Shown here: positions 1 to 10,580 of the stretch, one piece after another | How positions within the stretch are numbered: position 1 is the stretch's first letter | Layout of the letters: each line of letters starts with the position of its first letter | Origin: Periconia sp. R9002 | Lineage: Eukaryota > Ascomycota > Dothideomycetes > Pleosporales > Periconiaceae | DNA: 64,000 bases | Assembly (NCBI GenBank): GCA_023627715.1 | Contig: JAMAHW010000048.1 | Span: 227,064 to 291,063 of the forward strand | Direction of reading: 5' to 3' | Position numbers and translations under genes: made by a program | The notes under the pieces: model-generated | The model's database searches: none | The model's input: the letters and a program-made list of their open reading frames with translations, nothing else | What the model was told of the DNA's origin: nothing

Positions 1-2951
1 GTAGTTGGCCCAGTAAGGATAAGGATGACAAGCCCCATAAACCCAACGATTTTCCTCCCGTCGTAAATAATCCCGCCGAAAATATTGGCGCCTTTCCCAA
101 ACCTCCTCCAACACATTTGGGCGAGAGACCACCACTGCCACCAGCAGGAGTCGCGCCAGCACCACACCCATGGGTACCTCTACCTAGCACTAACACGGAA
201 GCAGCGACACCGTACCTAAGCACCACGTTTAGCTACACCTCAACGCATCTTACTGTGCGAGGCTGTCTGAGGTGCGACGACCCCCCAGCTCCTACCGATG
301 GGCCGCTGCTCCGCAATGGACCAATGGCGCCAGACCCAGTAACGATTGCGCCTGCTCCCGAAACGACCATTCGAATTGATCCACAACCTATGCCGCCACC
401 TCGCAGCAATCCCATCCAGATTGGGGGTGATGTGTTCGATGTGCACGTGGAGCCTGGAGTCCCTTCTGGGGATGCTCCTCCTGCACCTGGTACTCCTGCT
501 TCCCCGCCGCCGCCTAATCAGCCACCTGCGATTCCTAATCCCCCTCCTCAAAATCCCAATGGCCCCACAATTCCTCAAGCTCCTAATACTCCTGTGTCGC
601 CTGGAGATATTCCCAAGCAGAATATAAAGGCGCCAGCGGATCCCAACCAACCAGCTCCAAACAATCCAGTTCCAAACAATCCAGTTCCAAACAATCCAGT
701 TCCAAACAATCCTACGATACCAGGTAATCCAGCTCCTGCAGATCCAAATCAACCAGCTCCGAATAATCCTGTTCAAAACATTCCTTCGGTACCTGGTAAT
801 CCGGTTCAAAATAACCCTTCCTCACCGAACAACCCGGTTCCAAACAGCCCCTCTACACCAAATAATCCAGCTCCGAACAACCCTTCGTTACCTAATACTC
901 CTGGTTCAAACAATCCTTCGTTACCCAATGTTCCAGGTTCAAACAACCCTTCGTTACCTAATACCCCAGGCTCAAACAATCCTTCATTGCCAAATACTCC
1001 TGGTTCAAATAATCCTTCGTTGCCAAATACTTCTGGTTCAAACAATCCTTCGTTACCGAATAATCCAGGTTCAAACAATCCCTCTTCACCAAATAATCCG
1101 GTTCCTAATTCTCCTTCCTTACCCGGTAGTCCTACTCAACCAAATCCCCAACCTAACCCGCAAAATCCCAACGTCCCCGTTCAACCAGGTCAGCAGGGTT
1201 CACAGATAGGTGCGAATACGCCCAATCGACCCGGTAATGCTGGGTCTGAGCCAGGGTTGAATATTCCTAATCAACCCTCTCAACCTGGCCCGCAAACGGG
1301 AATTAACCCGCCTGACCTGCTTCGACCTGCTCCGCAAACTTCATCGGGGAGCCAACCTAACCAGGCACCAAATGTTCCCGGAAACATTGTTATCGGTTCA
1401 CAAACATTGAGTGTCGGGCAAACGACGACTATCAACGGGGCTACTGTTGTCGTCCCAACATCAGGAGGAGGCTCCCAGCTTATTGTAGATGGCGCTACAC
1501 ACACCATCCAGCCAGCTCCTCCCGCCATTACACCAAAACCTTCCATTTCCATAGGTGGGAACGTTATTCAAGGGAGTGTCATCGGAGGAACTCCCGAATT
1601 TGTCCTCGGTCAGTCCAATACCCTCACACCAGGAGGTGTTGTAACTGTGTCTGGGAGTACGTTTTCGATGCCTGCTTCGGGTTCAGGCTCGGTCGTGGTT
1701 GTGGACGGCGCAACTTCGACGTTGAGTGCCGCTCCTCCGGCACTCACACTGGATGGTCAGAGCAAGATCAGCGCGTCGGTCAAGGATGGAACCACTGGCT
1801 TTGTTGTTGCACCGGGCCAAACGCTTGCCCCTGGAAGCGCTGTAACTGTGTCTGGATCCACTTTCTCCATGCCTTCATCAGCATCTGGCTCAGTCCTTGT
1901 TGTGAATGGAGCTTCTTCTACACTCTCGGGGTCTTCTCCTGTCATCACCGTTGGCGGGCCGCAAGCAATCAGTGGCATAGTAAAAGATGGCACGACTGCT
2001 TTTGCTATTGCACCAGGCCAGACGCTCGCGCCTGGAAACGCTGTAACCGTCTCTGGTACCACTTTCTCTATGCCTTCAACAGCGTCTGGCTCGGTCTTGG
2101 TTGTGAATGGAGCCTCTTCAACACTTTCTGGATCTTCTCCTGCCATCACCCTCGGCAGCGGCAGTCAGCAGTCAATCAGCGGTATAGTGAAAGACGGTAC
2201 AACAGCTTTCGCCATTGCACCTGGTCAAACAGTAGCCCCAGGTTCAGCTGTGACCGTATCGGGAACTACCTACTCCATGCCTGCTACTGCGTCAGGCTCT
2301 GTAATCGTTGTAAATGGTGCCTCCTCCACTATTTCCGCCCCGACCCCAGTGATTACAATTGGCGGTGACAAGAGCACAGTCAGCGCATCAGTCAAGGATG
2401 GTACAACCGTTTTCTCCATTGCTCCAGGGCAAACCATCGCTCCAGGAAGCGCCATTACCGTCTCAGGTACCACATATTCGATGCCTGCGTCAGCATCTGG
2501 CTCTGTACTTGTCGTCAACGGCGTCACCTCAACTTTACCAGCGCCTGCTCCAGTCATGACCTTGCCCAACGGCGTTCCCGTGACGGCTACTACCAAAGGA
2601 GGTACAACCGCTTTCGTAGTCGGCAGCGGTCAAACGCTTACACCCGGCGGCAATGTCACCGTTTCTGGCACCATATATTCCATGTCTTCTGCGGCATCTG
2701 GTTCTGGTTATGACGTTGTCGTGTACGGTCAAGCATCAACTATTAGCTTTAGTCCTACAGCAACGGCTTTCCCTACGCCAACCGGCAGTCGCTCACCCGG
2801 CGATGTCAATGCCAACGGCGCTGCTGGTAAAAAGGCTGCACCCTCTTCGCCGATCTCTGGAGGAGGAACCAGTCTGAGCGCAGCAGGATTTGATAGATGG
2901 TTTGGAGGTGTAGTCGTAGGTTTGATAGGATGGGCAATTATTTTGCTATGA
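1..2951 (+). CDS. Repetitive GPI-anchored-type cell wall protein, 5' end outside window
   Basis: The reading frame is open from the first bases of the window to a TGA at 2949-2951, so the start codon lies upstream; no ATG is seen in frame near the left edge. The first 450 or so visible residues are rich in Pro, Asn and Ser and hold short tandem units such as NNPVP and NNPSLPNTPGS. Then follow about seven imperfect modules of 65-70 residues, each with a PGQTLAPG-like and a VTVSGTTYSMP-like segment and ending in SGSVLVVNGASSTL. The C-terminus has small residues followed by a hydrophobic tail (GVVVGLIGWAIILL) with no charged residue after it, as in GPI-anchor signals. This fits a wall-anchored or adhesin-like surface protein. 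The N-terminal secretion signal cannot be checked. Repeats of this kind are common in Dothideomycete surface proteins; substrate or ligand is unknown. Confidence 0.75.
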   Translation, partial: SWPSKDKDDKPHKPNDFPPVVNNPAENIGAFPKPPPTHLGERPPLPPAGVAPAPHPWVPLPSTNTEAATPYLSTTFSYTSTHLTVRGCLRCDDPPAPTDGPLLRNGPMAPDPVTIAPAPETTIRIDPQPMPPPRSNPIQIGGDVFDVHVEPGVPSGDAPPAPGTPASPPPPNQPPAIPNPPPQNPNGPTIPQAPNTPVSPGDIPKQNIKAPADPNQPAPNNPVPNNPVPNNPVPNNPTIPGNPAPADPNQPAPNNPVQNIPSVPGNPVQNNPSSPNNPVPNSPSTPNNPAPNNPSLPNTPGSNNPSLPNVPGSNNPSLPNTPGSNNPSLPNTPGSNNPSLPNTSGSNNPSLPNNPGSNNPSSPNNPVPNSPSLPGSPTQPNPQPNPQNPNVPVQPGQQGSQIGANTPNRPGNAGSEPGLNIPNQPSQPGPQTGINPPDLLRPAPQTSSGSQPNQAPNVPGNIVIGSQTLSVGQTTTINGATVVVPTSGGGSQLIVDGATHTIQPAPPAITPKPSISIGGNVIQGSVIGGTPEFVLGQSNTLTPGGVVTVSGSTFSMPASGSGSVVVVDGATSTLSAAPPALTLDGQSKISASVKDGTTGFVVAPGQTLAPGSAVTVSGSTFSMPSSASGSVLVVNGASSTLSGSSPVITVGGPQAISGIVKDGTTAFAIAPGQTLAPGNAVTVSGTTFSMPSTASGSVLVVNGASSTLSGSSPAITLGSGSQQSISGIVKDGTTAFAIAPGQTVAPGSAVTVSGTTYSMPATASGSVIVVNGASSTISAPTPVITIGGDKSTVSASVKDGTTVFSIAPGQTIAPGSAITVSGTTYSMPASASGSVLVVNGVTSTLPAPAPVMTLPNGVPVTATTKGGTTAFVVGSGQTLTPGGNVTVSGTIYSMSSAASGSGYDVVVYGQASTISFSPTATAFPTPTGSRSPGDVNANGAAGKKAAPSSPISGGGTSLSAAGFDRWFGGVVVGLIGWAIILL

Positions 2952-3826
2952 GACACGCCACGCTTCTTTCATTCTTGTTTATGTTTGTTAATGCGGAGGA
3001 TACCCTTTTTTCATTCTCGACTTTCTATGGATTCTAGTTTGACTAGCTGATGGACACGGCACTTCTTCGAATAATGCTATCACACCGAGCATTTTCTTTC
3101 TCTGTATTCAGGTATCGTAGTAATCAGAAACAAGATAATAAGTAGGACACCAAACCCATAATAAAAAATGGCATACAAATTGGAATTTGAAATACATTTT
3201 GTCGTACGCAAGTGCTGCGGTCGCATGGCTTAGCCGTCCGGACTTGCCGTACATAGCACAGCACCCCTACAAGGAGCTCGGGGGACGCGACGCGTCAGAT
3301 GCTTACTCACACCGTGATACATGCAAGCTAGATACATCTGTCAGATAGTGAGACCAACGATCAACGCATACAAACCATACAAGTTGAAACCTCTAAATAA
3401 ACTTGCCCAAGACGGCAAAAAGTAGGTAATCTCTAAACACCCTATAGATAAACCCCCTGCGAACTTCCGCCAAGCCCCTGACCTCGTCTCTGATTTGCTC
3501 TCAGCCTCAGCTGCGGGGCTTATAGCTAAATAACCGCTTCTATCCTGCGAACGTCTGCTTAAATAACGGCGCGACAGAATTCAACAATCAATTGCTCGAG
3601 GTGCATCTCCTCAGATACGAGGCCGAAGATCAGACACTGTGGAAATTCAAGGTCCAACTAAGACTATCGGGGATCGTTCTGACAGGCGGAGTGTAAACCC
3701 CTGAACGCACTCCGACGACTAGTAAGCTTGAAATAAGACCCAAACCCTCAGTTTACTCCGAACTGACGCAATATCCTTTAGCGACACGGATCACTGGGCA
3801 GACTTGCACATAAGGATTCGTGCAAA
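2952..3826. other. Gene-free stretch between the wall protein and the bZIP gene
   Basis: No convincing reading frame or RNA gene seen. It should contain the 3' UTR of the wall protein gene and the promoter of the bZIP gene. Confidence 0.5.
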
Positions 3827-5389
3827 ATGAAGAGCTTTACGTTTCGTCAGTACAAGAGGTCACCTAAAGAAGGTAAGGTTTCCAGCACTGAAGGTTAATT
3901 CCCGGACTTGAGATATATCGCAACCGGCCCAAAAAATCCTTCCGAGGCTACCTGATCGATATCAAATTGATCAAATGGTTTTCACGACAAGAGTGAAGAG
4001 GAGGGCCAAATCCATAAAGCCAATGTCTTCATTGTTTCACATATCCAAGCCGGTATCCGCATCACGAACAACAACAAACACTAACAAAACCATGAACAGA
4101 TTCCAATAGCCCGGATGGCGGCAGTGGCGACCCCAAAGATAAAGACAGCGCCGCATATCAAAAGCGCAGGGAACAAGTGCGACGAGCACAACGGTAAGTC
4201 ACACACGTACGCCCGCAACGCTTCATCCACAAACAAATCCCTCTCCTCCGATATATCAAACCGACCAACCAAGCACCATCTAAATCCCACCCCAGCACCC
4301 ACCGCGAGCGCAAAGAAGCCTACACCAAGCAACTCGAATCCGAAATCCTTGAACTCCGCAACCGCGAATCTTACCTCCTGCTCAAGAACCGCTCCTACGA
4401 GGAAGAAGTGACCCGGCTGCGCCAACTCCTCGAACGCAATGGCATCCCGCACGAAAAAGAGCAAGATTGGTTTGAGACGCCTGGAGCCGACGGCATCGAT
4501 CGCATGATGACGGGGAGCGCGATCAGGCTTGCGCAGAACCCGCTCGGGAAACCTCAGTTGCATGTTGATGTTGGGAATGATTCGGGTGCGAGTTTGTGGT
4601 TGACGGAGAGTGAGGGGCTGAGTAGTGCGGATGCCACGAAGAAGTCGTTTTTCGGATTGAAGAAGTCTGTTGAGAAGAGTGAGTTGATTGCTTTATCCCT
4701 CCCCTTTTTTTGTTGTGTGAGTAAGAGTTGACACGCAGGCAGATCCAGTCTACGATCTTGCAGAAGGAAATTCCTCGTCGGTGGGAGCGAATCAGAAAAT
4801 CGGAGATTTGGGCCAGACGGAACTTGGTATCGAGTTTGTTCTTACGTTAGTCGTCCTTCTCCTCTACGCATACATACAGATACCCCCTCAAACCCGGCTC
4901 TTCTAACACGTTCAACACAGTCTCGAAAGCCCTTGTCTCCACCACGTACAGGGTGAAATTGCCAATGGCGTGGATCATGATGCGAACTGTCATACATTCA
5001 CAGCAACGGCTTCTTTGTTGCAGCACTCACCTAAACGACTGGCTGATATGTCGGAACAGACGGAGTGGACTGCGCCTTACACTGCTCTTGATAACTTGCT
5101 CCAATTGTCGGAACAGCTTGATTTCGAGGGCGGTCTTGCGCCCATACAAGTCTGGGCGCGTCTGCGTCAATACTTGGGTTTTGACAATCTAGATATTGGT
5201 AGGTTGAGGTGGCTAACTCGGGAACTGCTCAAAAAGATGGAATGTCACGGGTAAGTACCAACTTTGAAACTTGTAGTATTCAGGACAGTTTGATTAATTA
5301 TCCTCTGCAGTTTTGGTGCGGTTATTGATGAAGAAAGCTTTGGGAGACTTGTAGACACGGTGTTGCCGCAAAGTGGCTTCGCTTTTTAA
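3827..5389 (+). CDS. bZIP transcription factor
   Basis: Six-exon model: 3827-3872, 4100-4193, 4296-4678, 4743-4845, 4921-5250, 5311-5389, giving 344 aa. The basic region is created by splicing at 4193/4296: it reads YQKRREQVRRAQR then THRERKEAYTKQLE, followed by a leucine-zipper-like heptad stretch (ILELRNRESYLLLKNRSYEEEVTRLRQLL). This is the fungal bZIP type with QVRRAQR in the basic region, so it should bind DNA as a dimer in the nucleus. The C-terminal half (4921 onward) has the small helical region common in these fungal factors, ending SGFAF. Exons 2-6 are well supported. Exon 1 is a proposal: it is the only upstream ATG found whose exon ends in the needed phase at a good donor (GAAG/gtaagg), giving a 227-nt intron. 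Target genes unknown. Confidence 0.82.
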
Positions 5390-5575
5390 TTTATTGCTGA
5401 AACCGCAAACGATAATGATATACGTATGCGACATGAACAGACCTAAAAGAAAGTCCCGTGATATGCCATGCTATTTTGCCGTGTCTTCATTAGACGGCCG
5501 ATGCTCAAAGCCGGCCTGCTCTTCACTCGAGTTCCCGATTTGAACAGTCTGGTCATTCATACCTCCTCCGACAAA

Positions 5576-6050
5576 TCACTTGGTCATGGAGGGGACCTTT
5601 CCTGCGTTGGGAGACTCCCTCTGTCGCTGCTCCTCAGCTAATTGGTCCTCGGTCCTCTTGTTTCCCCTCGCGATCAACTTGTCGATCAGGCTTCCCTTCT
5701 TTGCCTCGCCGGACTTCTCTGCATCTTCGAATTCCTTAAGATAGGCTTCTCGCTCCTCTGGAGACATTGCAGCGAGTTCCTCATCAATAGATTCGCGGTG
5801 CTCTAAGAGACAGTCAGTATTGAGTCAAGAAGTGTAGATACATATCCTTAGAAGCGGATAACAGGGATAAGGTTCATAGATATGTTTGGTAGTAGCCAAA
5901 ACTAAAATGAGGGCGGGCGGAATGCTATAGGGGTGATTGCGTCATTTACTTACGACCGGTTTTTTCTGCAATGTAGTCTACCTCGTCTTCATTCGATGTC
6001 GACTTCTTGCGCATGTGGAGCTTGTCTTTGATCTTGTCAATGGTCGACAT
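5576..6050 (-). CDS. Small charged conserved hypothetical protein
   Basis: Two exons, 6050-5954 and 5802-5576, joined by a GT..AG intron of 151 nt, give 107 aa. The N-terminus reads MSTIDKIKDKLHMRKKS and the C-terminal half is highly charged (ELAAMSPEEREAYLKEFEDA, then a Lys/Arg/Glu-rich tail ending PSMTK). No signal peptide or membrane segment; probably a soluble, largely helical or disordered protein. The exon junction restores a continuous charged helix (TGQHRESIDEEL), which supports the model. I do not recognise a named domain. It converges with the bZIP gene, 186 bp apart, and diverges from the secreted-protein gene at 7231. Confidence 0.7.
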
Positions 6051-7230
6051 CTTGGAGGTTGTTCTCGGCTATTGCGATATGAAGAAGAGATGTAGGGTGG
6101 TTTCAAATAAGGTGTATTTGAGGGGCGTGGAAATGTAGGGTTGTATTGTTGTAGTTATGGCTGAAGGAGGCGTTGAGGCGTTGGAGTATGCCTGGAGCTA
6201 CTTTAGTACGTATTAATGACGTACATTGTTTGTGGGGAAGAGCCAGGCAATCGCGAAAGCGTGACCAAGTGAGCACCTGCATTACACCTACCTATCCAAA
6301 TTAAACCCCATTCATTCACTTACAAAGTCGCAATGAATCGTGCGCTACGCTCTGTCGTTAGTTCTAACGGAAACCCTGCGCCGATCCTGGAATGCTCGAA
6401 TGCCCCGAGATAATGCATCACGTGCCGTCCTGTAGAGGTTTCGACATTGGTATTTAGACATCATGATAGACATGTACATGTTCTTTGGTATGGAAGAATT
6501 AAGGAAAACCCTCGAATTTCCAAATACAGAGGAAATTCTACAGTAACCTAATAGATATATATGGTCTAAGAATACACAGCGGTATGCAACATTGAACTTT
6601 TGAACTCAAAGAAGGATCCATGTCCATATCAACGGCTATCAATTGTGCAAAATCAGAAACAAATACACAGATTCCCAAACGACTTGTTCGCTGTCTATTA
6701 GAATATCTACGGTTAATCAAAACTTGATCGATGTCTGCCATTGCGGTCATCTTTCCCTCGGAAATATGAGTGCTGACTCTCGGCCCGCAAACGCCGGCTG
6801 TGTAGGATACCGCGCGACAACGGGTAACTCGTGCACAACATTGATGTCTTCAGTCGTCTCTCATTTAGCATATCTTGAATACTCATGCCCACCATTCCAA
6901 TCCGATTACAAATCTCACGTTGAAATCGTTACAACGAATCGACGTTGCGGTGCCACGGGTATTAATATAGGGTGACTGACTCCCTATATACAGATGCAAT
7001 TTATTTGAGATCACTAGCCACCGAGTCACATACAAAACACTCTATTTCCACTATCCCAAAAATGCGGAGAACGCGGAGCAGAAAAATTGAATTAGATTGA
7101 ATACACAAATAGCTCTCTCATCACAGTCGATTAAAAAAATTAACAAAAGCAAGATATCCCCTCTAATCAATCTTTCACTCTTCCCTCCTTCTCATCAACC
7201 TCCCGCCAAACCCTCCAAAAAGAAACAAAA
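6051..7230. other. Gene-free stretch, divergent promoter region
   Basis: Lies between two genes transcribed away from each other. Open frames of 60-110 codons occur on both strands but have no protein-like composition or family resemblance. No RNA gene seen. Confidence 0.5.
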
Positions 7231-7888
7231 ATGTGGACAACAATAACCCTCCTAACCCTCACCCTCCACACCGCCCTCTCCATCCCCCTCACCCCGCAAG
7301 ACCCAACACCCTCCAGAACCACCGCAACCTCCGCATCAACCGTCGGCAAAATCCGCGGCGTGCGCGACCCAATCTACCACCTGTACCTCCAAAGCAACCC
7401 TTCAAACTGTAATACCACAACACCCCCTTCCTAACTTCGCCAACTAAACCCACCCAGCATCGATCCCCGTCCTCGGCCCCGAATCCGCCGCCGACGAATT
7501 CACCATCGGCGGAACCATCCAGTCCAAGAAAACGAGCTTGTATCTGAATGTGGACAAGGGCGCGAGCACGAGTTATAAGCCGTTGAGCTGGGGCGCCACG
7601 GGTGTGACGACCGGCTGGGGGTTGGAGGGGGATACGATTATTACCGTGCAGGGGAGTGAGTTTGGGAGACGTGAGTTTTTCCCTGTTTTCAGTTTTTTTT
7701 TTGGGGGGGGGGGGGAAGGGATGGCGATGGACGGGATGGATTTGCTAACGGGAGTAGAGTTGAATTTCCTCGTCTGCGCCTCGTCGTCGTCTGGGTACTA
7801 CGATCTTTACCTGCAGATGGGCTCGGATCAGCCGAGTGGGAGGTCGTGTAGTAATTATCAGACGATACACCTGCCGTGTTTGTGTTGA
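7231..7888 (+). CDS. Small secreted protein, conserved hypothetical
   Basis: Three exons, 7231-7408, 7458-7670 and 7758-7888, give 173 aa. The first 18 or so residues (MWTTITLLTLTLHTALSI) are a typical signal peptide. The mature part has a central segment with YKPLSW and TGWGLEGDTIITVQG and a C-terminal part with QLNFLVCA, YYDLYLQMG, and the final NYQTIHLPCLC. Four cysteines are in the last 50 residues, two of them in the terminal PCLC. There are no membrane segments, so it is expected outside the cell. Splicing is essential: reading through either intron breaks the conserved C-terminus. It resembles a family of uncharacterised ascomycete secreted proteins; no enzymatic motif is visible. An effector role is possible but unproven. 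Confidence 0.78.
7693..7715. repeat. T10-G13 homopolymer junction inside an intron
   Basis: Ten T followed by thirteen G, within the second intron (7671-7757) of the small secreted protein gene. Such runs are often length-variable and prone to sequencing error; here they do not affect the coding frame. Confidence 0.8.
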
Positions 7889-8278
7889 AGTAGGTTGGGG
7901 GAACGGGGATCTTCTTCACCTGATTCACACGCAAGATATGAACATAAAGCACACGAAACTGATATGTAAATCTTGATCGTTGAGTTGTGTAAATTTTGCT
8001 AGCAATAGCCTGTCTTATCCTTCCAAAAAAAATCCAACGAATCTAACTCCTGTAAAGTGTCTATGCTTGTGTGTAAACGTATCTGAGGCCACCTGGTCCG
8101 ATCTATATTTTAGAAAAAAAGCATTCGACGACACTGAACTCCTGATGCATGCCTTTCTTCTTAAACGCAAAATATACGATGATTATATACCCATTACACT
8201 CCTCCTGATAAGTCCATTAACCCGCAATAGCGGCGTAGGCGAAGGCGAAGGCGAAGGCGAAGGCGTCGATAAACGTGA
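7889..8278. other. Short gap between convergent genes
   Basis: Holds the 3' ends of the secreted-protein gene (plus) and the LtrA-like gene (minus). The only visible structure is the GGCGAA microsatellite near its right end. Confidence 0.5.
8238..8261. repeat. GGCGAA x4 hexanucleotide microsatellite
   Basis: Four perfect GGCGAA units in a row, just beyond the proposed stop codon of the LtrA-like gene, so probably in its 3' UTR. Confidence 0.85.
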
Positions 8279-10580
8279 TTACGCATTACTCACGGGTTGG
8301 TATTGCGTGGTACCGTCTGCAGACAGCGGAGGAGACCATATCGTCGAACGTGGGGATTTCATGTTATCTCCGTGAATACTCCATGCGGATTTGCCTGAGT
8401 GATTGGGGAGGAGGTGTTAGTGGAATGTAAGTTACGTAGAGGGAGACAGAGTGTGTGTTATGGATGGTACGTACGTTTATCATGATTGGAGTCATGGAGG
8501 ATAATTGATGTATCATGCTCGTGAGGCGCGTCGTAGCCATGGCCGCCGTTGCTGTGGTGTTCCTCTTCGTACTCTAGCGCGTACGGTTCGCCGCTCTTTA
8601 GGATGGATCGGTTAGATAGCACGGCGCCTATCTTGTCGAACAGAAGGATAATGAAGAGGAAGACGAGGAGGATGGGGATGATGATTGGGGACCGGAGAAC
8701 TTGGTACAATACGTTTTTGTTGGCGATGAGTGCGGTGAGTCCAATGCCGATGTTTAGAACGACGATACGCGAGCCGAGGGAGATGTAGTCGAAGAGGTCG
8801 ATGCGGTGGCGGCGGATGAGGACGAGGAAGATGATTGAAGAGGCGATGAGCACGCAGAAGGAGATCCAGTAGTACAGATAGACGATCTGCCAGCTCTCGA
8901 TGGCGATGTCCTGCGCTGATTCGACCTCGAGTCTCTTCGCAGGGAGCTTCACGCCTAAACCGACGTAAATGCCATCGAACATGTTCTGCGTCATGTTCAC
9001 AAAGTCGGCGGGCCAATCATGCTTGTCACTATACGCAGTCGCATTCGTAGCCGAGCAGATATTCGTCGTGTTACCGATGCGGTAGATGAGGTCCGACGTC
9101 TTCTTCTCGTACGGGCCGGTTTCGAACTTCGATTTAAAGTCCCAGTAGTTGAGGAGCTTGAGGAGCGCGTCGCGCAGAGCGGCTCCGTCGAGGTTCTCCT
9201 TGAGACAGATGGAGGCTTTTGACTTTTCGATCTTCTCCCAGTTTTTGATCACGTAGCGCGCGAGGGCGAGCTGTTGGCTGCCTTCCACTACGCCGACGAT
9301 GGCGAGTTGGAAGGGGAAGTGGAGGAGCGACCAGATCTGTTGACGGATGGTGCCGTAATGGCCGTGGGGAAACTGTTGTAGTTAGAAACATTATTCTTTG
9401 ATCGCCATATCGCATGCAGGAACTCACATTGTCAAAGTAAAGCGCCCATATCAGTATCTGCGGAAAGATTAGTTCAAGAAGTCCGTGAAACCTCAATCAT
9501 GAACTCACCAAAGCACTAATAATGCACATCACAAGGAAACAACCCTCAACATCAAGGCCATACTTCCCCATAAGCCTGGAAACCGTCTTTGTGACTCCAA
9601 TCGCGCCCTCCCCAATAACAATCAGCGTCAGTAAACTCATCCGCTCCATCAGATGCGTCTTCTTAAAGCTCAGCATCCTCCAAAACGATGATATCGCAAT
9701 CACCACGCAAGATTCAACCGCCATCACGATGTACCACACGACGTATATGCTATGGTTGCTGAGCGCGTCCTTTTTGAAAGCAGGCGTCATAGCCCCGAAG
9801 ATACCTGCAGCAATGGCATAGAGAGCCATCATCAAGCCCAAAGGGAGATACAATTTCGAGTATCGTTCACGGAAGACGAAGAACTAAAGCACTTTGTCAG
9901 CTCTCTGCCATCTTCTCACACGCAGGGGATTCAAGATCTGTCACTTACCAAAACCACGCCGTACTGCACAAAAAGTAGAGCCCGACTCATCAGAAGCGTA
10001 TAACACAGAATCCGAAAATTCTAAACAACACCCCAACCATCAGCTCACTTCCCCCACATATCCAACAAAGTAATCCCCAGAGTCACTCACCGTGTTATTG
10101 TTCTTTCCAGACGAGGGATTAAACCCACTCCCCACCAGCGCCAACCCCACAAAAACAATAAACTGCAACAGTTTGCACACCCGCTCGTACAGCGAGTCCC
10201 TCGCAAACCTCACATCATGCAGTGTAACCTGGAACCAGCTCGACCACAGGATCCCAAAAAACCCAACGTAGGCGATCAAGTACGAGTCGTCGGTGATGGA
10301 GTGGTAGGTTGTGAAGGTAGCGAGGTTGGCGACGAAGAAGAGGTCGAAGAAGAGTTCGGCTGTGTTGGCTTCGTGGCGCTGCGAGAAGACGAAGGAGGTG
10401 TGATCGGCGCCGAGAAGGGGCGTTTCGATCCAGGGGGTGGTTTTGTGCAGGCGGCGGAGGTGTTTTTCTTTGTCACTGGAGATGGGGGAGGGAGGGTTAG
10501 TTGTTTGGTTTTGGAGTGAGAGGAGGAGGAAAGGGATGGACTTACACATCTCTCTTCACTTTATGGATGGCAAAACCCAT
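8279..10580 (-). CDS. LtrA-family (low temperature requirement A) multi-pass membrane protein
   Basis: Seven exons on the minus strand: 10580-10546, 10475-10091, 10020-9949, 9884-9509, 9457-9428, 9372-8475 and 8394-8279. Summed length is exactly 637 codons, giving 636 aa. The N-terminal third carries the LtrA signature region: TPWIETPLLGADHTSFVFSQ, then TAELFFDLFFVANL, followed by a series of hydrophobic segments. A long soluble loop with several Asn-X-Thr sites is followed by four more membrane segments (for example VLIASSIIFLVLI and IIIPILLVFLFIILLF) and a His/Glu-rich tail. The bacterial prototype was named from a Listeria low-temperature mutant; fungal members are uncharacterised, so transport or sensing function is unknown. 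The first exon (MGFAIHKVKRDV) and last exon are inferred from good splice signals and phase. If the last intron is not removed, the protein ends about 34 residues earlier. Confidence 0.83.

Noticed and set aside
240..809. Minus-strand frames opposite the wall protein gene, including repetitive Ile/Arg/Trp-rich translations
   Set aside because: Shadows of the Pro/Asn-rich repeats on the coding strand.
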